NCBI GenBank assembly: GCA_016793245.1
Contig: JAEUHW010000307.1
Coordinates: 1 to 56,305, forward strand
Reading direction: 5' to 3'
DNA: 56,305 bases
Source: Planctomycetota bacterium
Lineage (GTDB): Bacteria > Planctomycetota > UBA1135 > JADKAF01
Below the pieces are notes generated by a model. That model was given only the letters and a program-made list of their open reading frames with translations, did not search any database and was not told the DNA's origin. The position numbers and the translations under genes were made by a program. Each line of letters starts with the position of its first letter. Within the stretch, counting starts at the first letter, position 1. This document shows positions 1-7,476 of the stretch, piece after piece.

Positions 1-641
1 GCGCTGTGCGCCACCCGCGACGGCCACAGCATCGCGATCAGCAAGGGCAACAAGCTCGGAGGCAAGCGCCGCCGCAGCTCGCGCAAGCCGCGGAAGAGAT
101 GCACGCGCACGGTGACCTGCAAGCGCCCGAGTCGCTGCGCCGTCTCGCTCACCGTGAGCCCCTGCAGCAGGTGCAGCTCGAGCGCCGCGCGATACCGCGA
201 GGGAACTTCGGCGATCGCCTCGGCCAAGAGCTCCAGGATCTCGCGCCGCGCCGCCGACTCCGCGGGTCCCTCGTCCGGAGGCGGGACGCGGCGAAGCGCC
301 CAGGCCTCGCGATGGCGCTGGCGACGCGCGTCGTCGCGCACGGCGGAGGCGATCTTCCGCACGAGGATGCCCTTCAACCACGGGAGCAAGCTCTGCTCGG
401 GATCGAACGCGCGCGCCTGCTGCACCGCCGCGATCAGCGTCTCGTGAACGAGATCATCGACGCGATCACGCGGCAGGCCGAAGCGCGCCGCGAAGGAGCG
501 CAGTCGCTCGCTGCCGCGCCGCACGAGCTCGGCCAGCGCGTGCTCGTCGCCGTCGCGCAGGAAACGCGCGAAGAGCTGTTCCAAGGTCTCGACGAGCTCC
601 AGAGGGAGCTCGCGGCGCGCGCGCGGATCGGGGGCGGGCAT
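1..641 (-). CDS. ECF-type sigma-70 factor, partial (runs off the window start)
   Basis: Reading from an ATG at 641 on the minus strand gives about 213 codons with no stop before the window edge, so the 3' end is missing. Residues about 30-110 resemble sigma region 2, with VDDLVHETLIAAV around 61-73 and PWLKGILVRKIAS around 88-99. Residues about 146-194 resemble region 4, with VPSRYRAALELHLLQGLT followed by the helix-turn-helix SETAQRLG. After region 4 comes a hydrophobic stretch (LLPLLIAMLW, about 197-206). This suggests a C-terminal extension, possibly membrane-inserted, as some sigma factors of large-genome bacteria have. The start lies 16 bp after the stop of the secreted LamG-like gene on the same strand, so the two are probably co-transcribed. 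ECF factors direct RNA polymerase to stress or envelope promoters; the regulon here is unknown. Confidence 0.8.
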   Translation of the reverse strand, partial: MPAPDPRARRELPLELVETLEQLFARFLRDGDEHALAELVRRGSERLRSFAARFGLPRDRVDDLVHETLIAAVQQARAFDPEQSLLPWLKGILVRKIASAVRDDARRQRHREAWALRRVPPPDEGPAESAARREILELLAEAIAEVPSRYRAALELHLLQGLTVSETAQRLGRLQVTVRVHLFRGLRELRRRLPPSLLPLLIAMLWPSRVAHS

Positions 642-657
642 TGGTGAAAGGCGCGCG

Positions 658-1785
658 CTACAGGATGAAACGCACGGCGACGGGTTCCGAGACGGCGATG
701 GATGGCTGGTAGGTGAACCACGCGAAGTGCGCAGTCAGGCCGGCCATCCCGACCGGAATAGGCACCTGGGTGTCGAAGGTTGCATAGGCGGTGCCGTGCG
801 AGCCGAGCTGCCCGGTGAAGCCGGGCAACGCGGGGCTGCCGAGCGCACCGAGCAGGGTGAGGAAGAGCGTGTCAGGGACGAGAGGCAGGATCTCCGCGCC
901 CAAGGCGACGCCGGGCGTCGTTCCCGAGAGCGTTCCCAGCAGCGCATAGGAACTTCCTCCGAGCGCAGGGTCACCGGCGATGCGGAACCCGAGCACGGCG
1001 CGGCGACCGACGCGCACGCGCTCGAGATCGACCGAGAGCCCGTGCTCCGCGGTGCGCTCGCGCGTCGTGAAGTTGTCGAAATAGAGCGCATCGTCGCCGG
1101 CACCCGTGACGGTGAGCTGCGTGAAGCCGTGCGCCGGGAGATTCGCGTACACGCCGCAGGGCCGACCCGTCGCCACGAGCACCCCATCGAGGAAGATCGC
1201 CGTGCGATCGCCCGCGATGTCGACCACGCTGCGCACGTGATGCCAGCGATCGCGCGCGACGAAGACGCCGGTGCGGATCCACTGCCGGCTGCTCGTGGAG
1301 CAATGCCGGATCTCGTTGCTGCGATCGATCTCCCACCACAGCTGTGCGCTCTGGGGATGCGGCGCGGGCTGCGTGTAGAGGCCCCAAGCGCCCGACGGGT
1401 TCGCGCTGGAGGCGAGATAGAAGTCGAGCTCGATCTCGATCACGCCGGTGGTGAGATCGAAGAGCGCGTTCCGCCGCAGCTCGCCGAAGGTGCCGCGATC
1501 CATCTGCGCGGCATCCCACTTCACAGCCTGCGCGCCACTGCGCACGACGGAGCTCTGCACGAGCGCCGCCTGCAGGTTCGCGAGGCCGCGGTTCGCATCG
1601 AAGAGCATCCAGCCGTCGGGCTGGCTGTTCATGTCGTGGCCCGCGAGCGGGCCGAGCGGGAAGCGCGGAGCCTCGAAGGAGCGCGCGCTGTAGGGACCGA
1701 CCTGGTTGATCTGCGCGCGGGCGGAGGAGCCGAGCACGCCGAGGAACGCGAGGGAGACGGAGAGCGAGACGAGAGAGCGACGCAT
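658..1785 (-). CDS. Secreted LamG/concanavalin-like domain protein
   Basis: This gene encodes about 375 residues from ATG 1785. The N terminus is a clear signal peptide: a short basic start (MRRS), a hydrophobic core (LVSLSVSLAFLGVLG) and an SSARAQ cleavage region. An upstream in-frame start would add only arginine- and proline-rich sequence ahead of the signal peptide, so it was not used. The middle part (about 70-250) has the pattern of a LamG-like jelly roll: WWEID, DRWHHVRSVVDIAGDRTAIFLDGVLV and DDALYFDNF. The last 100 residues form a separate beta-rich domain. It is similar in style to the end of the beta-helix protein at 53.8-55.9 kb (last residues VAVRFIL and NTVIFRIL). The shared tail may be a sorting or surface-association domain; this is inference. 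No catalytic motif was seen. Confidence 0.75.
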   Translation of the reverse strand: MRRSLVSLSVSLAFLGVLGSSARAQINQVGPYSARSFEAPRFPLGPLAGHDMNSQPDGWMLFDANRGLANLQAALVQSSVVRSGAQAVKWDAAQMDRGTFGELRRNALFDLTTGVIEIELDFYLASSANPSGAWGLYTQPAPHPQSAQLWWEIDRSNEIRHCSTSSRQWIRTGVFVARDRWHHVRSVVDIAGDRTAIFLDGVLVATGRPCGVYANLPAHGFTQLTVTGAGDDALYFDNFTTRERTAEHGLSVDLERVRVGRRAVLGFRIAGDPALGGSSYALLGTLSGTTPGVALGAEILPLVPDTLFLTLLGALGSPALPGFTGQLGSHGTAYATFDTQVPIPVGMAGLTAHFAWFTYQPSIAVSEPVAVRFIL

Positions 1786-1914
1786 GGAGCGACCTGCGGG
1801 TGAGCGAACGGGAGAAGGGGCGAGCTGATTGGCTCGCCGCTCCGCTCGCGTTTCAGCAGGGCGCGGAACTTTTGTCGCGCGCGGCGGATCGGCGCGCGTT
1901 CCGCCATCGAGCAA

Positions 1915-1958
1915 GCACCCGACGCATCGATCCGCCGATCGAGCTCGAGCACGCGCGG
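1915..1958. repeat. 44-bp direct repeat, copy 1
   Basis: These 44 bases match 3409-3452 at 42 positions, in the same orientation. On the minus strand this copy still encodes LELDRRIDASGA, nearly the same residues as the end of the SAHH-like gene that contains copy 2, but here it is not part of a recognisable gene. It lies between the aminotransferase stop (2007) and the LamG-like start (1785). Confidence 0.85.
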
Positions 1959-2006
1959 ATCGCGGCCCGCTCGATACGGGGCGGGACGGCTCCGTGCGTG
2001 CCGGCG

Positions 2007-3245
2007 CTAGCGGACAGAGGCCCGATATTCGTCGAGCACGCGCTTCAAGATCGCGATGTCCGACTCGAACGACTCGGGCGGCAGCGGGCCGAACGAGAAG
2101 CGGAAGAACGACGCGTACGGCGAGCGATAGCTCGGGTCTTTGCTGTGCGGTCGCGCCATGTCGCAGTCGAAGCCCTTCAGGATCGCCGCGCCATGCTTGA
2201 AGAGGCGGCGGTTCAGCTCGTCGGCGTCGAGCCCGCGCGGCAGCTCGAGCCAGTGGTAGAAGCCGCCGTCGCCCGTGTGCACCTGCAGCCCCATCGCCGC
2301 GAACGCGCGGCCGTAGCGCTCGCGCTGCATGCCGTAGTGTCTGGCCACCGCTTCACGCGCTTGCGCGACGCGCTCCTTCCGCAGCAACTCGACCGCGTAG
2401 AGCTGCGAGGGGTGGCTGACGCCACCCATGCCGAAGCTCGAGAAGTTCGACAGGGTCTCGATGTTCTTCCGACTGGCGATGATCCAGCCGATGCGAATGC
2501 CGGGCGACTGCAGGCCCTTGGTGCAGGCACCGGCGAGAAAGACGTTGCTGTTGTCGAGGTCCTTCACGTAACGGATGCCGCTGACGCCGCGGCTCTCGTG
2601 GAACATCTCGTAAGCTTCGTCGAGCAGGATGCCGTTCTTCTCCTGCTCGGCCATCGCCATCAGCTCCTCGAGCTCGGCGCCGACACGCGTGTGCCCGGTC
2701 GGGTTGCCGGGGTTCGACAGCACAGCCAGCAAGTGCGTCTTCGCGTTCAGGCCCTGCCGGTCGAAGTAGGTCGCGTTCGCCGGATGGAAGCCGTTCTCGC
2801 GGGTGAACGGCACGACGCGCCAGCTGGTCGCCGTCTGCGTCAGGATGTCGAGGTAGGCCGGCCACTCGACGTTGCCGATGCGCACCTCGACGTGCTTCTT
2901 CACGAGCGCCAGCACCGTGTGGATGCCGGGCCGGCCGCCGGCGAACACCATCACGTTCTCGGGGGCGATGCGCGAGCCGTAGAAGTCGTTGTAGTGGGCG
3001 GCGATCGCCTCGCGCAGCAGCGGGTGCCCCCAGGCCTTCGGATACAGACGATCGTCCGAGGTCACGGCGACGCTGCTCGGCAGGGCCGGGCCGCCGGGCA
3101 GCGGCGTCGTCAGCGGGAAGCCCTGCGACCACGGGTGCGTGCCGGGCGAGCCCATGAACTTCCCGAAGGCGTCGCGGAACGCGTACAGGGTCTCGTAGAT
3201 GCCCATCGGCGGGCAGTCGTCGGACAGGAAGGAGGCGCGGTTCAT
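2007..3245 (-). CDS. PLP-dependent class I/II (fold type I) aminotransferase
   Basis: This gene encodes 412 residues from ATG 3245. Hallmarks of fold type I aminotransferases are present in order: NPGNPTG at about 178-184, ILLDEAYEMF with the cofactor-binding Asp209 and Tyr212, the Schiff-base lysine K243 in ACTKGLQSPGIRIGW, and the carboxylate-binding arginine near the C terminus in FFRFSFG. Length fits the AspC/AlaT-like group. Substrate cannot be read from the sequence; aromatic, aspartate or alanine-type amino donors are all possible. A longer start at 3353 would add a serine- and arginine-rich tail with no family support. The gene sits between two copies of a 44-bp direct repeat, so it may be a late insertion into an older operon. 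Confidence 0.88.
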   Translation of the reverse strand: MNRASFLSDDCPPMGIYETLYAFRDAFGKFMGSPGTHPWSQGFPLTTPLPGGPALPSSVAVTSDDRLYPKAWGHPLLREAIAAHYNDFYGSRIAPENVMVFAGGRPGIHTVLALVKKHVEVRIGNVEWPAYLDILTQTATSWRVVPFTRENGFHPANATYFDRQGLNAKTHLLAVLSNPGNPTGHTRVGAELEELMAMAEQEKNGILLDEAYEMFHESRGVSGIRYVKDLDNSNVFLAGACTKGLQSPGIRIGWIIASRKNIETLSNFSSFGMGGVSHPSQLYAVELLRKERVAQAREAVARHYGMQRERYGRAFAAMGLQVHTGDGGFYHWLELPRGLDADELNRRLFKHGAAILKGFDCDMARPHSKDPSYRSPYASFFRFSFGPLPPESFESDIAILKRVLDEYRASVR

Positions 3246-3386
3246 CGTGGGGGTTCTGGACGGTGAAGGGGGACTCGATGCGAGCCGGGAAGATGTCCGC
3301 CGCGATGATGAAAGTCCATCCTCGCTCCCGCCGCCAACGCCCCTTCGATCCACCTGGCTCGCCAGGCTGCAACTGCGGCGCCGGGG

Positions 3387-5840
3387 TTAGCTACTCGCCT
3401 GGATCAGCGCACCCGACGCATCGATCTGCCGATCGAGCTCCAGCACGCGCGGCGGCAGCTCGGGCGCGCGGCGGCGCAGGATCAGCGCGCACTGCAGCAG
3501 CTCGGCCAAGACCTCGTCGATGACTTCGGTGGGGACGCCGTAGAAGAGGAAGTTCACCGGAGTCGTGTCGGCGGCAAGCCAGAGCTCGCGCGGCGCGCGT
3601 GTGGAACCGGGTTCGAACTCGAAGCGCACGGCGCGGCCGTAGAGGCGCTCCGAGAGCGAGTCCTGGAGGTCCTGGACCTTCAGATGCACGCGCACGCCAC
3701 GCACCCGCGGCTCGCGTTGCTGGAGCAGCTCGTCGATCCAACGCAGAGCACCCGCGAACTCGACGCGCTTCGTCGAGGCGCTGACGAGGAGGAGCTCCGC
3801 GCGATCGCCTTCGAGGAGCCAGGTCTCGAGGGCCTCGCGTTCGAAGACGCTGGCGCCGGCGGCCCCCGCGACGAGATCGCAGGAGCGCAGCCACGTGGCG
3901 GGGAGCTCGTCGAGAGTGCGTGCTTCGGGTGAGCGACCGCTGCGCGCTTCGGCGGCCTCGTTCGCGGGGACGACCAAGTCCAAGCCGCGCAGCGCATCGG
4001 GCTCTGCCAAGCGCTGGGCGAGGCGGCGCTGGAGCCGCGAGCCGATCGCGCCGCGCGAGCCGATGACGAGCGCACGCCGGCGCGAGAGAACGCGGCCCAG
4101 CGAGTGCAGCACCATCTCCGTCGCGGTGAGCACCGTGGCGGCGACTTCGTCGGCTTCGACCTCGATCTTTACGCGCGAGGTGGCGATGGTGAGCGCGGGA
4201 CGCGCGAGGGCGCCGAGGCGCGCTTCGACTTCGCGCAGGCGATCGAGGCCGTTCCGCGTGTGCTCGATGCTGCCGAGCCAGCGCTCGCCGAGCAGCTCGC
4301 CGAGCGGGAGCTCGGGCGTGTGCAAGACCGAACGCGGCACCGGCAGATCGGCGAGGCGCGCGTTCGCGGCGAGGGCTTCGTGGAGGAGCGGTGCGAGATA
4401 GCCACCGTCCTCGATGAGCAGGAGCTCTTCGTGCTGTGCCGCGGCACGCTCGGCTTGCGCGAGGAGCTGCTGCACGCCGACGCAGCGCATCGCGTCGAGG
4501 AAGCGCAGGCCGCGCTCGCGGAGATGCTCGTTCAGCAGCTCGCGCTCGGGCAGATGCGAGAAGCGCGCCGAGACTTGGTAGTGCCCTTCGAGGCGCTGCT
4601 CGTCGGGGATGTGCACGAGCGCCAGGCAGCGCAGCTCGTCGGCGGGGACCTCGAGCAGCGCTTCCAGGAACTCGTCCGGCGTGCGCGCGGCGTAGGTCAC
4701 GAAGAGCACGACGAGATCGCGGCAGCCGAGCTTCCGCAGCGCGGCGATGACGCCGAGGACTTCGCTCGTGTTGTGATGGATGAGCAGGATCTTCGTGCGC
4801 GCGAGGGGCTGCTCGCCGGCGCTCGCGGCGATGCGTTGCACCTCGGGCAAGCGGCGCAGGAAGTCGCCGAGGTCGCGGCGCGTGCGGTGCTCGCCCAAGC
4901 TGAGGTTCAGCACACGGCCGAGCTGACTCTGATCGACGTAGATCGGCAGCTCGCCGGTGAGGAGACGCAACACTTCGCCGCGCGCGAGCAGCGCGCGGAC
5001 GCCGCGGTCCTCGAGCGCGAGCAGGAGGCGCTTCAAGTCGCGATCGAGCGCGCCGGATTCGCCCTCGAGCGCGTAACGCACCGCGGCCTCGTTCCACGCC
5101 AGCGAGACGCGTTCGAGTCCTGACAAGTCGGCCTTGTCGAGCTGCGCGAAGAGATGGTTCCCCGGCTGGCGGCGCTCGGTGGCGGCGTGGCGCCCGCGCT
5201 CGGCTTCGCGGCGCACGGCCTCGGCCAGCGTTTGCGAGATGCGCGTCGAGCCGGCGATGAACGCGCGCTCCGCGCCAAGCTCGATGCGCACGTGCGGCAG
5301 CGACGCGAGATCGGTGCGGCGACCGCGCGCGCTCTCGATGCTGAGGCGCAGCGAGCAACGCGGTTCGCCGCTGCGCGCGAGGCGCTCCAGCACGAAGCGC
5401 GGCGCTGCCGCACCTTCGAGCTCGAAGACGAGCGCCTGCGACGGCGTCGCGGGATCGGCGGGGAAGAGCGCCAGGCGATAACGCTCGACCTGCAGCGTGC
5501 CGAAGAGCGCGCGCAGGCGATCCTGCAGCAGCTCGGGTTCGCGGGCGAGCTGCTCACCCACCTCGCGCTCGGCGCGCACGCGCACGCGCTGCACGTGAAG
5601 CTCGGCGACGAGCTCCTTGTTCTCCGCCGCGCGCAGATCGCGCGTGAAGTCGATCTCGTCGCGCTGCGCGTGCACCGCGCCGAGGATCATCTCGCCGAGC
5701 GCGCGCGAGAGCACGCTCAGGCCATGGAAGAGCGGCAGCTCGCGCAGATCGAGCTCGTAGAGCGCGCCGCGGCGCACGACCGGGGGACCGAGGGCGCTTG
5801 CAAAGCTCTCGCCGCTCGGTCCGGAAGCGTTCTCAGGCAC
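3387..5840 (-). CDS. S-adenosylhomocysteine-hydrolase-like NAD-binding protein, divergent
   Basis: This gene encodes 817 residues and starts at GTG 5840, overlapping the end of the upstream amidohydrolase by 8 bp, which implies translational coupling. The first 340 residues match no family I know. From about 345 the order of motifs follows SAHH: KILLIHHNTSEVLG (350-363), LLLIEDGGYL (473-482), GSIEHTRNGLDRL (523-535), a lysine in TSRVKIEVEADEV (554-566) where SAHH has its catalytic Lys and Asp, then the Rossmann fingerprint VIGSRGAIG (592-600). It is nearly twice the usual SAHH length (about 430-480), and several catalytic residues look altered, so a true hydrolase role is doubtful. The last codons contain copy 2 of the 44-bp repeat. 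Confidence 0.6.
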   Translation of the reverse strand: MPENASGPSGESFASALGPPVVRRGALYELDLRELPLFHGLSVLSRALGEMILGAVHAQRDEIDFTRDLRAAENKELVAELHVQRVRVRAEREVGEQLAREPELLQDRLRALFGTLQVERYRLALFPADPATPSQALVFELEGAAAPRFVLERLARSGEPRCSLRLSIESARGRRTDLASLPHVRIELGAERAFIAGSTRISQTLAEAVRREAERGRHAATERRQPGNHLFAQLDKADLSGLERVSLAWNEAAVRYALEGESGALDRDLKRLLLALEDRGVRALLARGEVLRLLTGELPIYVDQSQLGRVLNLSLGEHRTRRDLGDFLRRLPEVQRIAASAGEQPLARTKILLIHHNTSEVLGVIAALRKLGCRDLVVLFVTYAARTPDEFLEALLEVPADELRCLALVHIPDEQRLEGHYQVSARFSHLPERELLNEHLRERGLRFLDAMRCVGVQQLLAQAERAAAQHEELLLIEDGGYLAPLLHEALAANARLADLPVPRSVLHTPELPLGELLGERWLGSIEHTRNGLDRLREVEARLGALARPALTIATSRVKIEVEADEVAATVLTATEMVLHSLGRVLSRRRALVIGSRGAIGSRLQRRLAQRLAEPDALRGLDLVVPANEAAEARSGRSPEARTLDELPATWLRSCDLVAGAAGASVFEREALETWLLEGDRAELLLVSASTKRVEFAGALRWIDELLQQREPRVRGVRVHLKVQDLQDSLSERLYGRAVRFEFEPGSTRAPRELWLAADTTPVNFLFYGVPTEVIDEVLAELLQCALILRRRAPELPPRVLELDRQIDASGALIQASS
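3409..3452. repeat. 44-bp direct repeat, copy 2
   Basis: This copy lies inside the 3' end of the SAHH-like gene and encodes LELDRQIDASGA just before its stop. It matches 1915-1958 at 42 of 44 positions in direct orientation. The two copies bracket the aminotransferase gene and are about 1.49 kb apart. Confidence 0.85.
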
Positions 5841-7344
5841 GGCGCCGCTCCCAGCCGGGGAGCTCGTAGCGCACTTCGCCGGCGACGAAGGTCGCGACGA
5901 CGCGCGGCATGGCTCCGCCGAGGAAGGGATCGCGATCGAGGATCAGCAGATCGGCCTTCTGACCGTCGCCGAGCGTGCCGAGACGCGCGTCGATGCCGAG
6001 CGCGCGGGCGCCCTCGACGATGTTCGCGCGCAGGGCTTCGCCGAGCTCGAAGTACTCCGCGGCGCTGCCGCCGCCCATCGCGCGACCGGGCGCGAGCAGC
6101 GAAGCGAGGGCCGCGAGCGCCGGGCGATCGTCGGGCGGTGCGCTGAGGCCCACGCGTCCGCCGCGCGAAGCGAGCATCGCGGGCACGGGTTCGCTGCCCT
6201 GGCACGGCACCGCGGCGAAGCTCACGTGCACGCCGCTGCGCTCCAAGCGCTGGCGCTCGCGCTCGGCGAGGCTGCGGACGCCGAAGAGGAGATGCGCGGG
6301 ACGCGGGATGGCGATGGTGTCGAGGAGATCGAGCGCCTCGGCCACAGCGTCGGCGTGCGGCGCGAAGAGCCAGAGCGGGAAGCCGGCGCTGGCCGCCTGG
6401 CGCGCGAGCTCGATCCGCGTCGCGCGATGTTCGACGCGCGCGCTCGCGGGGAGCGCGAACGACGCGTCGGAGTCGAAGGCGAGCAGCATCCCGCCGCGGC
6501 GCAGGAAGCCATCGCCGAAGCCGGCGACGACGCCGGCCTTGCGACAGGCGTCGAGCTCATCGGGCAGGATCGAGGTCGCGACGCGGAGCGGCAGGCCACC
6601 GGCCTTGTGCAGGCGCGCCAGCAGCGCGAAGGTCTCGCAGCCGCCGACGTCGAGGACCGAGGTGATGCCGCGCGCGACGCAGCGGCGCAGCGCGTTCTCG
6701 AGCAGGGGCTCGCGACGGCGCTCGGCGGGATCCGGGAGCACGCCGCGGAGCCGCTCCAACGCGCGGCCTTCGATGCGCCCGCTCGGAACCCCATCGCGAC
6801 GCGCGACGCCGGACTCCCGCAAGCCGCGCTCGGGGTCGTCGACGACGGCGCGGAGGGCGAGCGAGTTCGCGACGGCCCAGCGCTCGGCTTCTTCGGCGTC
6901 GGCGCCGTGGAGCAGGAGCGGGTTCTTCGGCGCCAGGCGATCGAGGTGATCGCGGACGCCGGGGAAGCTCGCCGCGAGCTCGGGTGCCAAGCCGCGCGCG
7001 ACGATCCAGGCCCCGGGGCTCTGGCCCTCGATGCTGGTCCGCAGCGTGTCGAAGAGCTCGCTCGCCTTCGAGACGTGCGAGAGATCGAGGGTGCCCAAGG
7101 CGCGGGCTTCGTGCAGCAGGTGGCGGCCGACCGAGACGAGGCCCGGGATCACCGCGCGGCCCGAGAGGTCGAGGACCCGCAGCCAATCGGAGCGCTGGTC
7201 CTGGACGCCCATCGCCTGCAGATCGAGGTCGTCGCCGGCGTACTCGACGACGCCGTTGAAGGCCATCAACGCGCGGACGACGGCCTGCTCGCGCTCGAGC
7301 GTGTGCAGGGTACCGCCGGTGAGGATGAGCCCGCGTCGAATCAT
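5833..7344 (-). CDS. YtcJ-like amidohydrolase-fold protein, probably degenerate
   Basis: This gene encodes 503 residues from ATG 7344. The N-terminal composite domain (GLILTGGTLHTLERE) and the C-terminal FEL-GEALRANIVEGARALGIDARLGTLGDGQKADLLILDRDP segment are typical of amidohydrolase family 3 (YtcJ-like). The metal site is not. Where the family has a G-F-x-D-x-H-x-H motif after V-x-P, this protein has VIPGLVSVGRHLL, so the Asp and the first His are gone. The later H-x-x-G-D-R motif reads FAPHADA, and the final S-D motif near 415 is replaced by SAPPDD. It is probably a non-hydrolytic relative, or uses a different site. It overlaps the downstream SAHH-like gene by 8 bp; the pair may act together. 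Confidence 0.7.
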   Translation of the reverse strand: MIRRGLILTGGTLHTLEREQAVVRALMAFNGVVEYAGDDLDLQAMGVQDQRSDWLRVLDLSGRAVIPGLVSVGRHLLHEARALGTLDLSHVSKASELFDTLRTSIEGQSPGAWIVARGLAPELAASFPGVRDHLDRLAPKNPLLLHGADAEEAERWAVANSLALRAVVDDPERGLRESGVARRDGVPSGRIEGRALERLRGVLPDPAERRREPLLENALRRCVARGITSVLDVGGCETFALLARLHKAGGLPLRVATSILPDELDACRKAGVVAGFGDGFLRRGGMLLAFDSDASFALPASARVEHRATRIELARQAASAGFPLWLFAPHADAVAEALDLLDTIAIPRPAHLLFGVRSLAERERQRLERSGVHVSFAAVPCQGSEPVPAMLASRGGRVGLSAPPDDRPALAALASLLAPGRAMGGGSAAEYFELGEALRANIVEGARALGIDARLGTLGDGQKADLLILDRDPFLGGAMPRVVATFVAGEVRYELPGWERRRA

Positions 7345-7445
7345 GGCCGCGCCGGGAGACCCGGGTAAGAGGGAGAGAAGGCCGGTGCCTCTTCCCTTTC
7401 GGCGCGGCGAGGAGGGGTGCTGTGCGTCGGTCCGAAGGACGACGC

Positions 7446-7468
7446 GGGCAGGCCGGGGACGCCTGCCC
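7446..7468 (-). terminator. Stem-loop just after gyrA
   Basis: An 8-bp perfect stem (GGGCAGGC with GCCTGCCC) with a 7-base loop begins 9 bp past the gyrA stop. There is no T-run, so termination is only a possibility. Confidence 0.35.
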
Positions 7469-7476
7469 TTTCGGGC

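Noticed and set aside
1800..3266. Plus-strand frame opposite the aminotransferase
   Set aside because: It is antisense to a clear enzyme gene; composition is typical of shadow frames.
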